A stretch of DNA of 64,000 nt from AV69 sp963742315 (GCA_963742315.1 CAVULE010000010.1:247838-311837); one strand, 5' to 3'; shown: positions 18,518 to 27,203, counted from the first letter of the stretch. Program-made: numbers and translations. The notes: generated by a model from the letters alone, not told the origin.

Positions 18518-20019
18518 GTGTCGGCGGCGAAGCGGAGTCGAAGAATCGGCTGCGCTCGGGACGACAAATAGATATGGACGGCGCCACCACAGCACCAGAA
18601 CTGACTGAGAGCGAGGAGATCGCTTCCCCCGAGCGTCCGTTGGCTCGTCCGCCCCTGGTATTGAACCGGCGGAGTTACGGCTGGATTACGGAGCGCATCT
18701 CCGGCGCGGTGGAAAATCGCGCACCGCGCTGGTGGTGGGTCGCCTTCGCCTTCACTTCGGGAATTGCCGGTTTCGGTCTTTTCTGCCTGGGCTATCAGAT
18801 TTCCACCGGCGTTGGGACCTGGGGATTGAACCATCCCGTCGGATGGGCCTGGGACATTACTAATTTCGTGTTCTGGATCGGTATCGGCCATGCCGGCACT
18901 TTGATTTCGGCCATTCTTTACCTGTTGCGACAGAAATGGCGCACTTCGATCAATCGTTCCGCGGAAGCGATGACACTTTTCGCGGTGATTTGCGCCGCGA
19001 TTTTCCCCGGCGTGCACGTCGGGCGCGTTTGGATGGCGTGGTACTTCGCGCCGTTGCCGAACAATTACGGCATCTGGCCAAACTTCCGCAGCCCACTGCT
19101 CTGGGACGTCTTTGCGGTCTCGACCTACTTCACCGTTTCGGTGTTGTTCTGGTACACGGGATTGATCCCCGACCTGGCGACGTTGCGCGATCGCGCCACC
19201 TCGAAAATCAAGAAATTCCTTTATGGCATTTTTGCGGTCGGCTGGCGCGGATCGAACCGCAACTGGCGGCATTACGAAATGGCTTATCTCTTGTTAGCCG
19301 GCCTCTCCACTCCGCTGGTGCTGTCAGTGCACAGTGTTGTCTCGTTCGATTTCGCTACTTCCATTTTGCCGACCTGGCACACCACCATTTTTCCGCCCTA
19401 CTTCGTCGCCGGCGCCATCTTCGGCGGGTTCGCTATGGTGCTGACGTTGATGCTGCCAGCGCGCGCGTTGTTCAAATTGCACGACATCATCACGCTCCAG
19501 CACATCGACAAAATGGCGAAGATCATTTTGCTGACGGGGTCAATGGTTGCCTATGCCTACGCCATGGAATTTTTTATTGCCTGGTACAGCGGCAATCAAT
19601 ATGAGCGCTTTGCCTTCTGGAACCGTGTTCTCGGTCCCTATTGGTGGTACTGGTGGATAGGCATGCTCTTTTGCAATTGCCTTTCGCCGCAACTCTTCTG
19701 GTTCCGCTGGTGCCGGCGCAATGTCTTGGTCGTCTATTTCGTCTGCATGTGTGTCAACGCCGGGATGTGGTTCGAGCGTTTCATCATCATCGTCGGCGGA
19801 TTGCATCGTGATTTTCTGCCAAGCTCATGGGGCTTGTTCATTCCGACCTGGGTCGACATCTGGACCTTTATCGGCACCCACGGAATTTTCCTCTCACTCT
19901 TCCTCCTTTTCATTCGTTTCCTGCCAATGATCGCGATGAGTGAAGTAAAAATCGTTTTGCCAGAATCGGACGTGCACCGCCACGATCCGGTCGGCGTCGC
20001 GGAAAAGGAGCCCGCATGA
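18514..20019 (+). CDS. actC: ACIII subunit ActC, NrfD-type quinol-binding membrane protein
   Basis: Integral membrane subunit that with ActF forms the quinol site and membrane core. About ten hydrophobic helices are visible, with the NrfD/ActC features GHAGTLISAILYLLRQKWR and PGVHVGRVWMAWYFAP. The ATG at 18514 overlaps the actB stop (ATGA). Residues 5-18 are encoded by a partial family A repeat, so a second start at ATG 18574 (MDGATTAPE) is possible. The end overlaps a 42-codon reading frame, again as ATGA. Length 501 aa from the first start. Confidence 0.92.
   Translation: MSVGGEAESKNRLRSGRQIDMDGATTAPELTESEEIASPERPLARPPLVLNRRSYGWITERISGAVENRAPRWWWVAFAFTSGIAGFGLFCLGYQISTGVGTWGLNHPVGWAWDITNFVFWIGIGHAGTLISAILYLLRQKWRTSINRSAEAMTLFAVICAAIFPGVHVGRVWMAWYFAPLPNNYGIWPNFRSPLLWDVFAVSTYFTVSVLFWYTGLIPDLATLRDRATSKIKKFLYGIFAVGWRGSNRNWRHYEMAYLLLAGLSTPLVLSVHSVVSFDFATSILPTWHTTIFPPYFVAGAIFGGFAMVLTLMLPARALFKLHDIITLQHIDKMAKIILLTGSMVAYAYAMEFFIAWYSGNQYERFAFWNRVLGPYWWYWWIGMLFCNCLSPQLFWFRWCRRNVLVVYFVCMCVNAGMWFERFIIIVGGLHRDFLPSSWGLFIPTWVDIWTFIGTHGIFLSLFLLFIRFLPMIAMSEVKIVLPESDVHRHDPVGVAEKEPA
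18529..18569. repeat. Partial family A repeat inside the 5' end of actC
   Basis: GCGGAGTCGAAGAATCGGC followed by GCGCTCGGGACGAC matches the core of family A. It stays in frame and encodes part of the polar N-terminal tail of ActC. Confidence 0.55.
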
Positions 20020-20144
20020 GAACCACACCAGAGCGCGCTGCGAATGCAAAACTGTGGTGGCAGGCGTGTCGCCTGCATGGGAGAAGATTGTTGCAGCCGA
20101 CACGGCTGCCTCTACAAAACCGATCCGGAAAAGAGTCTGCATGA
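20016..20144 (+). CDS. 42-codon coupled ORF made mostly of a family D repeat
   Basis: The ATG at 20016 overlaps the actC stop (ATGA) and its own TGA (20142-20144) overlaps the actD start (ATGA). The frame runs through a family D repeat (encoded piece: WWQACRLHGRRLLQPTRLPL). The sequence around the first ATG (20001-20023) and around actD's ATG (20127-20148) is nearly the same, GGAAAAG...GCATGAGAAC, so the repeat looks inserted between duplicated copies of the actD start region. The peptide has no known role. It may simply keep ribosomes moving from actC to actD. Confidence 0.5.
   Translation: MRTTPERAANAKLWWQACRLHGRRLLQPTRLPLQNRSGKESA
20052..20116. repeat. Family D repeat between actC and actD
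   Basis: Two hairpins, GGCAGGCGTGTCGCCTGC and GCAGCCGACACGGCTGC, with CTGTGG/CTCTACA ends. It is flanked by imperfect 22-base direct repeats (20001-20023 and 20127-20148), like a target duplication. Confidence 0.75.
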
Positions 20145-20698
20145 GAACGCCTTCCGGCCACAAAGTTTACGCCATCGCGGCAGAATACTCGAGCGCCTCG
20201 GAACTTTACGAGGCGGCCAAACGCGTGCGCGATGCCGGGTTCAAACGCTGGGATGTTTTCTCGCCTTTTCCCATCCATGGAATGGACGAGGCGATGGGGC
20301 TGGGCAAATCGTGGCTTAGCGCGGTCGTGCTGATCGGCGGTATCACCGGTTTATCGACCGCGGTCATTCTCGAGTTCGGTCCCTCTTGGCTCATTTATCC
20401 GGTGATCGTCCATGGAAAACCGTTCAACTGGGCAACAGTGCCGGCGTTTTTCCCGATCATGTTTGAACTGACCATTCTTTTCTCGGCTTTCTCCGCTTTT
20501 TTTGCGAATCTGATCATGAATGGGCTGCCGCGCTGGCATCATCCCATTTTCAATTGGGATCGTTTCAGCCGCGTGACCAACGACGGATTTTTTCTCGCCA
20601 TCGAAGCGCGCGATCCGCGTTTCAGTGAAATGGAAACACACGACTTGCTTTTCGAAACCGGCGGACTGCACATCACCATCGTGCACGAGGAGGACTGA
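20141..20698 (+). CDS. actD: ACIII subunit ActD (DUF3341)
   Basis: Membrane-associated ACIII subunit with two transmembrane helices (SAVVLIGGITGLSTAVILEF and the FPIMFELTILFSAFSAFF region), a soluble N-terminal domain starting HKVYAIAAEYSSASELYEAA and a C-terminal tail ending LLFETGGLHITIVHEED. The ATG at 20141 is the family start; the frame upstream is repeat sequence. 185 aa is normal. The next gene starts one base after the stop. Confidence 0.92.
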   Translation: MRTPSGHKVYAIAAEYSSASELYEAAKRVRDAGFKRWDVFSPFPIHGMDEAMGLGKSWLSAVVLIGGITGLSTAVILEFGPSWLIYPVIVHGKPFNWATVPAFFPIMFELTILFSAFSAFFANLIMNGLPRWHHPIFNWDRFSRVTNDGFFLAIEARDPRFSEMETHDLLFETGGLHITIVHEED

Positions 20699-20699
20699 A

Positions 20700-21461
20700 A
20701 TGCTGCGCGGCTTTTTTCTCATCTTCCTTCTCGCCGGCATCGTCATCGTGGCGATGTGCGGTTTTCGCGGAGAACACGGTCAGCGCACCCCGTGGGAAAT
20801 TTTTCCCGATATGGTGCGGCAACAAAAAGTCCGGGCACAAGCGCCGCTCGATTTTTTCGCTGATGGCCGTGGACCGCGGGTTCCGATTGCGAGTACGGTC
20901 CCGATTGGTTACGAAATGCCAAAAACGCAGATGACGGCGCCGCCTGGGATAACGCCGAGCGGCGCTCCCGCTGGTGAAGAGTTCTCGCGCACCCACATCG
21001 GTTTCAGTGCTGGCACGGATTATTACAACACCGGCAAGATGGGAACGAACTGGGGCACCGGCATTCCAGTCCCGGTTAACGTCGAATTGATGCAGCGCGG
21101 ACAGCAACGTTTCAACATTAACTGTTCTGTTTGCCATGGCTTGACGGCAGCCGGCAACGGAATCGCAAAGCAGTATGGCTTGAACACGGTGGTCACTCTG
21201 CAAGACGAGCGGATTCGGAAAATGGCGGACGGCGAAATTTTCAACACCATCACCAACGGCAAAAACACCATGATGTCGTACGGCGGTAACGTGCCGGTGG
21301 CGGACCGGTGGGCGATAATTGCTTACGTACGCGCCTTGCAACGCAGCGAGAACGCGGCCGCTGCTGATGTTCCGCCGGAAGAATTGGCAAAACTGGAAAA
21401 GGCGGGGGCCAAACCGCCGGAGCCCAAACCTGCAACCAGCCCGGAGGCGCCAAAGAAATGA
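20700..21461 (+). CDS. actE: ACIII subunit ActE, monohaem cytochrome c
   Basis: An N-terminal hydrophobic segment (GFFLIFLLAGIVIVAMCGF) with a cysteine (MCGF) acts as a lipobox-like or uncleaved anchor. It is followed by a periplasmic cytochrome c domain with one haem site (CSVCH, about residue 145) and a methionine-containing stretch (NTMMSYGG). The C-terminus is rich in Pro, Ala and Lys. Part of alternative complex III. The ATG at 20700 follows the actD stop closely, and the end overlaps actF by ATGA. Confidence 0.9.
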   Translation: MLRGFFLIFLLAGIVIVAMCGFRGEHGQRTPWEIFPDMVRQQKVRAQAPLDFFADGRGPRVPIASTVPIGYEMPKTQMTAPPGITPSGAPAGEEFSRTHIGFSAGTDYYNTGKMGTNWGTGIPVPVNVELMQRGQQRFNINCSVCHGLTAAGNGIAKQYGLNTVVTLQDERIRKMADGEIFNTITNGKNTMMSYGGNVPVADRWAIIAYVRALQRSENAAAADVPPEELAKLEKAGAKPPEPKPATSPEAPKK

Positions 21462-22658
21462 GCGAGCGTTCTCAAATCGTACCGGCCCCGGAAGGTGAGT
21501 ATTTCGAAACAAGTCGGTTTAGCGGTTTATCCTTGCTGTTGGCGGGCGGCGCTGTTGTCGGGCTCTTGCTCTGTCTGATTGGCGCGATCACGTCCCCATT
21601 GCAATTCAGTTTTTCCTGGTTGTTCGGCTTCATTTATTTTTTCACCCTGTGCTGCGGCTGTTTGTTTTGGACGATTGTACATCACGCGACCGACGCGCAA
21701 TGGTCGGTCGTAGTGCGCCGGCAGCTCGAGAATATCGCGCTACTTCTTTGCGCCCTGCTTTATTTTTGCGATCCCGATTTTGTTGCTCCGCCATTATCTT
21801 TTTGAGTGGATGAATATCGCACCGGGCGCGAATGCATTGCTTGATAGCAAACGTCAGTATTTGAACTGGCCGTTCTTCGCTTTCCGCGCCTTCCTTTATT
21901 TCGTCCTCCTTGGAGGGGTCGCATTTTTCCTGCGCCGTTTTTCCGTGGCCCAGGATCGCGACGGCAATCCGCGGTGTACCATTTGGATGCGTAAGGTAGC
22001 TTTTGCCGGACTGCCCATCTTTGGTCTGGCGTTAAGCTTTTCCGCTTTCGATTGGTTGATGGGACTGAACTATCTGTGGTTCTCCACCATGTGGGGCCCG
22101 TACATTTTTGCCGGCGCGGCCGGCAGCTCAATGTCGCTGCTCGTGCTCGTGACTACCGCGTTGCGCCAGGCGGGCTACCTCAAAGTGGTGACGCTGGAGC
22201 ATTATCACATCATGGGAAAATGGATGCTGGCCTTCTCGGTTTTCTGGGCCTACATCGGGTTCAGCCAATACATGCTGTATTGGTACGCCAACATTCCGGA
22301 AGAAACGCAGTACTATCTCGTCCGGAACACGGAGTCATGGTGGCCACTGAGCCTGCTTCTCGTCGTCGGACGTTTCTTTGGTCCCTTCGCGATTCTGTTG
22401 CTTCAGGGAATCAAGAAACGCCCACATCAACTTTGCATCGTTGCCGGCTGGATCATGCTGATGCAGGCGCTCGATATGTACCTGATCGTGCTGCCCTCGC
22501 TCCACGGCACCGGTGTTCATCTAAGTATCTGGGATTTCCTTTGCCCGATCGCGATCGGTTGCAGTCTGGCCTTCCTTTATCTGCGGTTAATTGGGAAAAC
22601 GTCCACTTTTCCGGTGCGCGATCCGCGCCTGATCGAGTCATTGCGTTTGAGGAACTGA
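21458..22658 (+). CDS. actF: ACIII subunit ActF, multi-helix membrane protein, one frame break
   Basis: Second large membrane subunit of ACIII, distantly related to ActC. The first part (to about 21760) has two helices and WTIVHHATDAQWS; the remainder begins FAIPILLLRHYLFEWM and carries eight or so helices with FSAFDWLMGLNY and LEHYHIMGKWM. The two parts are in different frames; removing one T in the CTTTATTTTTGCG run near 21755-21765 joins them. About 400 aa in total, as expected. A translation restart at TTG/ATG near 21780 would lose a helix, so an indel is more likely than two genes. Confidence 0.88.
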
Positions 22659-22659
22659 C

Positions 22660-23286
22660 ATGGCCGTTTCTGCTACACCGCAAACACCAGAGCACGCGCC
22701 GATTTCTTTCGGCGCCTGGCTCGGCGTCGTGTTGCTCTTTCTCTTTTTCGGAATTTTCGTTCTGGTGCTGGTAGTAATTGCGCCTCACGGCAATACCTAC
22801 GAGGCCAAACGAGCCGAAGCGCGTGAGAAGAAGTTGAACGATGCGCGCAATGCCGCGACGCAGGAATTGAACTCTTATGCCTGGGTCGATAAAGGCAAGG
22901 GGATCGCGCGCATCCCGATCGATCGTGCAATGGAACTTACGCTTCACGATTTGGCGTCAAAAAAGCCGGCGCCGGCAAATCCAATTGAAACTCCCGCGCA
23001 AGCGCCAGCTTCCGGGGCATCACCCGCCCCGGCAGTTTCGCCCGCCGCTGCGGCGGCCGCCGGAACACCGAAACCGACGTCAGTTGAGGGCCCGAATTCC
23101 GAAAATCGGAATCAGCCCGCCGCGGCGGGGAATCCGCCCGGCGCGATACCAGCGACTCAGCCGGGGCCCGGTGCGACACCCGCCGCTTCGCCTTCACCTG
23201 CAAGTGGCCAGCCCGTAGTTTCGCCGACGCCTGAGCAAAAGCCGCCCGGAACTCCTATTCCTATTGCCGGAAAGACGCCGCCATGA
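22660..23286 (+). CDS. Single-helix protein with IPIDRAMEL motif and Pro/Ala-rich tail
   Basis: 208 aa. One membrane helix near residues 20-45 (LGVVLLFLFFGIFVLVLVVIA), then a coiled Lys/Glu/Ala stretch, then YAWVDKGKGIARIPIDRAMEL, a motif I have seen in small proteins encoded beside ACIII and haem-copper oxidases. The C-terminal half is low-complexity Pro/Ala/Ser. It starts two bases after actF. A structural or assembly role in the respiratory supercomplex is a guess from position. Confidence 0.65.
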   Translation: MAVSATPQTPEHAPISFGAWLGVVLLFLFFGIFVLVLVVIAPHGNTYEAKRAEAREKKLNDARNAATQELNSYAWVDKGKGIARIPIDRAMELTLHDLASKKPAPANPIETPAQAPASGASPAPAVSPAAAAAAGTPKPTSVEGPNSENRNQPAAAGNPPGAIPATQPGPGATPAASPSPASGQPVVSPTPEQKPPGTPIPIAGKTPP

Positions 23287-23296
23287 TTTTTTGCAA

Positions 23297-24787
23297 ATGA
23301 ATCCCACTGAAATTCCACTCAAAAGCCCGAGCAGCGTCACCGATTTGAGCATCGGCGACGTCGAGCAAGTGGAACGCGCGTTGATCGATGCTTCAACCCG
23401 CGTTCCGGTGCTGATGTTTTACGCTTCGGCCGTCGTTTGGTTGCTGATCGGGACTTTGCTGGCGGCTTTCACGTCATTCAAACTCCATTCGCCTGATCTA
23501 CTTTCAAATGTCGCCGTCCTAACGTGGGGCCGTATTCGTCCGGCGCATCTCAACGTCATGCTTTACGGCTGGGCGTCGAATGTGGGAATGGGTACTGCCA
23601 TTTGGCTGATGGCGCGGTTGTGCCGCACCACCTTGCGTCATCCGCTGTTGCTCGTTACCGGCGGCGGATTTTGGAACCTCGGTGTCCTTCTTGGAATTTG
23701 CGGAATTCTGATGGGCGACAGCACCGGCTATCAATGGCTCGAATTTCCCAGCTATGCCGCGTGGACTCTTTTTGTTGGCTACTCGCTGATCGCTTCCTGG
23801 GCGGTCCTAATGTTCCGGTTTCGTCGCGGCGATCCGATCTACATCACCCAATGGTATCTGCTCGCTGCGTTCCTCTGGTTCCCGTGGATGTACCTGGCTG
23901 CGCAAACCATGCTTTTTGTCGTGCCGGTGCAAGGCGTGTTGCAGGCCGCGGTTAATTGGTGGTACGCGAACAATCTGCTTTTTCTTTGGTTCGGATCGCT
24001 CGCCCTCGGCACTGCGTATTACATGATTCCGAAAGTGATCGGTCGACCGGTTTATAGCTATCACCTGGCGGCAATCGGGTTCTGGACCTATGCCTTTTTT
24101 GCCAGTTGGACCGGAATGCAACGGCTCGTCGACGGCCCGTTCCCGGCGTGGATGATCACCGCCAGCATCGCGGCCATGATTTTGTGTATCATCCCAGTCG
24201 CGACAGTTGGACTGAATCATCATATGACCATGCGCGGCTATTTTCAGCTGATGCGTTACAGCCCGACACTACGGTTCACTGTTTTTGGCGCCATGTCGTA
24301 CACCGCGTTTAGCGTGCTTGGTGTCGTCATTTCGCTGCGCTCTTTCGCGCGTTATCTCCAATTCAGCGAGGTCAGCGTTGCCTACAGTCACCTCGGTCTC
24401 TACGCCTTTTTCAGCATGATCATGTTCGGAGCGATGTATTACATCGTGCCGCGATTGGTTGGTCGCGAATGGCGCTTCGCCTCCCTCATCAAAATTCATT
24501 TCTGGGCCTCCGTTTACGGCATTGGACTCATGACCTTGATGCTTCTTGCCGGTGGCATGGTGCAAGGCATGAACATGGATAACCCGAGCCTGCCGTTTAC
24601 TGAAAGCACACAGTCCGTTCTGCCGTATCTGCGCGGACGCAGTCTTTCCGGAATTCTGATGACGGTGGCGCATTTCGTTTTCGCCTATCATTTCCTGCTC
24701 ATGCTCCTCGGCCTTGGCCGCACCGCCAGCGTGCCGACATTTTTGAATCCGGTAAATCCCGATCCTGAAGACGTAATCGCGCACTAA
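23297..24787 (+). CDS. CcoN-like haem-copper oxidase subunit I homologue without the O2-reducing site
   Basis: Twelve-helix membrane protein of about 496 aa that follows the cbb3 CcoN pattern closely (WGRIRPAHLNVMLYGW, MYYIVPRLVGR). The low-spin haem ligands are kept: H84 and H365. The CuB ligands are not: the WWYGHN segment of CcoN is WWYANN here (residues 221-226), and the CcoN GPHHLHY segment aligns to FASWTGMQRLV. The high-spin haem ligand two residues before H365 is Y363. So it probably binds one haem and cannot reduce oxygen (inference). The ATG at 23297 gives the family start. The next gene's ATG overlaps its stop (TAATG). Confidence 0.88.
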   Translation: MNPTEIPLKSPSSVTDLSIGDVEQVERALIDASTRVPVLMFYASAVVWLLIGTLLAAFTSFKLHSPDLLSNVAVLTWGRIRPAHLNVMLYGWASNVGMGTAIWLMARLCRTTLRHPLLLVTGGGFWNLGVLLGICGILMGDSTGYQWLEFPSYAAWTLFVGYSLIASWAVLMFRFRRGDPIYITQWYLLAAFLWFPWMYLAAQTMLFVVPVQGVLQAAVNWWYANNLLFLWFGSLALGTAYYMIPKVIGRPVYSYHLAAIGFWTYAFFASWTGMQRLVDGPFPAWMITASIAAMILCIIPVATVGLNHHMTMRGYFQLMRYSPTLRFTVFGAMSYTAFSVLGVVISLRSFARYLQFSEVSVAYSHLGLYAFFSMIMFGAMYYIVPRLVGREWRFASLIKIHFWASVYGIGLMTLMLLAGGMVQGMNMDNPSLPFTESTQSVLPYLRGRSLSGILMTVAHFVFAYHFLLMLLGLGRTASVPTFLNPVNPDPEDVIAH

Positions 24788-25815
24788 TGAAGGGTTTCAC
24801 TCCACTCGTTCTCGGAATCTTTGCGACCCTCGCCTTTTCTTGGCTTGGGCTCGCTTACATTCCTGATTTGCAGATTGGTCATCTCGATCCACAAAGCGAC
24901 GAAGAAGGCACCGACATTTATCCGATGCCGAAATCTGGAATGGCTGAGCGTGGCCGGCGCATTTACGTTGCGAACGGTTGCTTCTATTGCCACAGCGAAC
25001 AACTCCGTGCCGATTACGCCGCTGCCGATATCGATCGCGTGCGAGACGCCGCTTTAAGTCCGCCCCCAAAATGGGGCGACCGCCGCAGCGCACCGCGCGA
25101 TTACATTTTCGATCGGCCCGCGTTGCTGGGTAAAATGCGAATGGGCCCTGATTTGGCTAACATCGGCAAAGCCGCTCCGGCTGAGGAAGAAGCTGCACCA
25201 CCACAACCAAGCCCAGTGAATCCAGCAAATCCACCTGCGGCCGGTGCGTCGCCGGCCGCGGCCAATGCCTCACCTCCGCCCGCAAACGCCGCCGCGCAGC
25301 AAAACGCCAAGCCTGCCGCACAACAAGGTACTCCGCCAGCGCCTGGTGCGCCGCCGCCCGCCGGCGCCTCAGCTCCGCCCGCGAACGCTGCGGGCCAACA
25401 AAACGCCAAGCCTGCTACGCAACCACCTAATCCGCCTGCAGCAGCGGCATCGCCCGCGCAAGCCGCCGCAGCTCCTTCGACCGCTGCGTCACCTTCGGAA
25501 TCCCCGGTGCCCTATTCCGCTGCCTGGCACCACCAACATCTCTATGCGCCCCGCAGTCTGAATCTCGATTCCGACATGCCGGCCTACAAATTCCTCTACG
25601 AAAAACGGCGCGTCGGCGGGGAGCAATCAGCCGATGCCATCAATTTACGCGGCGAGGGTGCGCCTGGGGAGGGCTGGGAAATCGTGCCGACCTACGACGC
25701 AAAATGCCTCGTAGCTTATTTAATGTCGCTCAATCAATCGCATCCGTTGAGCGAAGTGAGATCCGCCGCGGCGCCGGCCGCATCGCCCGCTGCTGCTAAA
25801 CCTGCTGCAAAATAA
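24787..25815 (+). CDS. CcoO-like membrane-anchored monohaem cytochrome c with Ala/Pro-rich insert
   Basis: The N-terminal anchor (LVLGIFATLAFSWLGLAYIP) is followed by a CcoO-type domain with one haem site (CFYCH, about residue 60) and the typical MRMGPDLANIG segment. Then comes an insert of about 110 residues made of repeated Ala, Pro, Asn and Gln (NAAAQQNAKPAAQQG type), after which the domain resumes with QHLYAPRSLNLDSDMPAYKFL, holding the likely Met axial ligand, and ends LVAYLMSLNQSHPL. It would carry electrons to or from the CcoN-like subunit. Length 342 aa, longer than usual CcoO because of the insert. Confidence 0.85.
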   Translation: MKGFTPLVLGIFATLAFSWLGLAYIPDLQIGHLDPQSDEEGTDIYPMPKSGMAERGRRIYVANGCFYCHSEQLRADYAAADIDRVRDAALSPPPKWGDRRSAPRDYIFDRPALLGKMRMGPDLANIGKAAPAEEEAAPPQPSPVNPANPPAAGASPAAANASPPPANAAAQQNAKPAAQQGTPPAPGAPPPAGASAPPANAAGQQNAKPATQPPNPPAAAASPAQAAAAPSTAASPSESPVPYSAAWHHQHLYAPRSLNLDSDMPAYKFLYEKRRVGGEQSADAINLRGEGAPGEGWEIVPTYDAKCLVAYLMSLNQSHPLSEVRSAAAPAASPAAAKPAAK

Positions 25816-26624
25816 TGAATGGCTCAGATTCCACATCGCGGCGTCGCCAGGGAATGGATTATGGTGACAGCGAGGACGTGCAAAAAGTGCACGCGGCGAT
25901 TCAGCGGGAAAAACAGGAACCGCGCGTGGGCTTGGAGCCGCTTTCCCTCTGGCTGATCGGAATCTACGCCCTCGCGATTTTCTTTGGCGGCGCCTATCTC
26001 GGCCGCTTCTCCGGAAGCTTTAGCGGCGACAGTTTGGATCCGGGCACGATCCCGACCAAGTCGCACGGGCCTGGCCCCAGTGGCGGTGGACAGCAACCGC
26101 AGCAGGAGCTTACCCCCGCGGAGCGCGGCAAAAAAGTTTTTATGGCGAATTGCGCGGTCTGCCATCAACCGACTGGACTCGGATCGCAAAGCCAGGGTTA
26201 TCCGCCGCTTGCCGGTTCTGAAATTACCAACGGCGGCTCCCGTCGCGCTGCCATGGTGGTGATGAAAGGTTTGCAAGGTCCGATCACAGTGAAGGGACAA
26301 CAGTTCGGCAGCGCGGTCATGCAACCGTGGGAGAGCCTGGGCGACCAAAAAGTTGCCGACGTTCTTACTTTTGAGCGACAGGAGTGGGGAAACCACGGCA
26401 GCCCGGTTACGAAGGAACAAATCGCGGCTTTACGCAAAGAATTGGCCAGTCATCCCGGATCATTCGTCGAAGCCGATCTGCACGCTGCTCCCGACGAAGA
26501 TCTCCCGGGTGGCGAACAGCAGGGCGCTGCTCCTCCCAAGCCGGGCGAGCAAGCTAAACCCGGTGCGCCACCACAAGGTTCCCCGCCGCCAAGCACACCT
26601 GGCGCTCAACCGCCCAAACCTTAG
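25815..26624 (+). CDS. CcoP-like membrane-anchored cytochrome c (one haem)
   Basis: 269 aa. A cytoplasmic N-terminal tail, one helix (LWLIGIYALAIFFGGAYLG), then a cytochrome c domain with CAVCH (about residue 112), YPPLAGSEI and MQPWESLGDQKVADVLTF containing the Met ligand. The C-terminus is Pro/Gly-rich. True CcoP has two haems; this has one. The ATG overlaps the last base of the previous stop. It ends the ACIII operon, directly against a family A repeat. Confidence 0.85.
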   Translation: MNGSDSTSRRRQGMDYGDSEDVQKVHAAIQREKQEPRVGLEPLSLWLIGIYALAIFFGGAYLGRFSGSFSGDSLDPGTIPTKSHGPGPSGGGQQPQQELTPAERGKKVFMANCAVCHQPTGLGSQSQGYPPLAGSEITNGGSRRAAMVVMKGLQGPITVKGQQFGSAVMQPWESLGDQKVADVLTFERQEWGNHGSPVTKEQIAALRKELASHPGSFVEADLHAAPDEDLPGGEQQGAAPPKPGEQAKPGAPPQGSPPPSTPGAQPPKP

Positions 26625-26710
26625 TCATCCCGAGCGAAAGTCGAGGGATTTCGCCATGAAAGCTTTAAGATAGCGCCTCGGGATCCCTCGACTTTCGCTC
26701 GGGATGACTA
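26624..26710. repeat. Family A palindromic repeat
   Basis: GTCATCCCGAGCGAAAGTCG is mirrored by CGACTTTCGCTCGGGATGAC, with GAAAGCTTTAAG at the centre. It starts at the last base of the CcoP-like gene's stop and may serve as its 3' end structure. Confidence 0.8.
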
Positions 26711-26720
26711 AGAACCTTAA

Positions 26721-27125
26721 ATGAAAAACTACTGGCTGGTGAAATCTGAACCTGACTCCTATTCGTGGGATGATCTCTTGGCCGATGGCAAAACCAGTTG
26801 GACCGGTGTGCGCAACTTCACCGCGCGAAACAACCTTCGCAGCATGCGCGTGGGCGATGAAGTGCTCTTTTATCACAGCGTCACCGACAAAGCGGTGGTC
26901 GGCATAGCTAAAGTCGTCCGCGCCGCTTATCCCGATTCCACGGCAAAAGAAGGCGATTGGAGTACGGTCGATCTTGCGCCAATCAAACCGCTGCGCCACC
27001 CCGTAACCTTGGACCAGATTAAAGCGAGGCGACCATTGGAAAGCATTTCCCTGGTCCGCCAGTCGCGCCTTTCTGTCCACGCTCTCACTGGCACCGAGTT
27101 CCGCGAGATTGTGCAGCTCGCGTAA
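26721..27125 (+). CDS. EVE-domain protein (PUA-like)
   Basis: 134 aa with all marks of the EVE domain: YWLVKSEPDSYSWDDL at the start, WTGVRNFTARNNLRSM and VGDEVLFYHS in the middle, then VVGIAKVV. EVE proteins bind modified bases in DNA or RNA; bacterial single-domain members are mostly uncharacterised. The ATG at 26721 is the only sensible start. It stands between repeats and is not part of the respiratory operon. Confidence 0.92.
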   Translation: MKNYWLVKSEPDSYSWDDLLADGKTSWTGVRNFTARNNLRSMRVGDEVLFYHSVTDKAVVGIAKVVRAAYPDSTAKEGDWSTVDLAPIKPLRHPVTLDQIKARRPLESISLVRQSRLSVHALTGTEFREIVQLA

Positions 27126-27147
27126 GAGGTCTTCTGACGCACCAAAT

Positions 27148-27196
27148 GGAGGGACATGCTTCCGCATGTCCCGGACGCGCCGAAGCGCGTCCCTCC
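27148..27196. repeat. Family B double-hairpin repeat
   Basis: Near-identical to 5337-5385: GGACATGCTTCCGCATGTCC followed by GGACGCGCCGAAGCGCGTCC. It lies between two convergent genes and may act as a bidirectional terminator-like structure. Confidence 0.75.
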
Positions 27197-27203
27197 GCTG
27201 GCC

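Noticed and set aside
21780..22658. Separate membrane protein gene downstream of a truncated actF
   Set aside because: Joining the two frames by removing one T restores a continuous ActF with the expected helices, so one gene is more likely.
23297..26624. A working cbb3 oxidase operon
   Set aside because: The CcoN-like protein lacks the CuB and high-spin haem ligands, and the CcoP-like protein has one haem.
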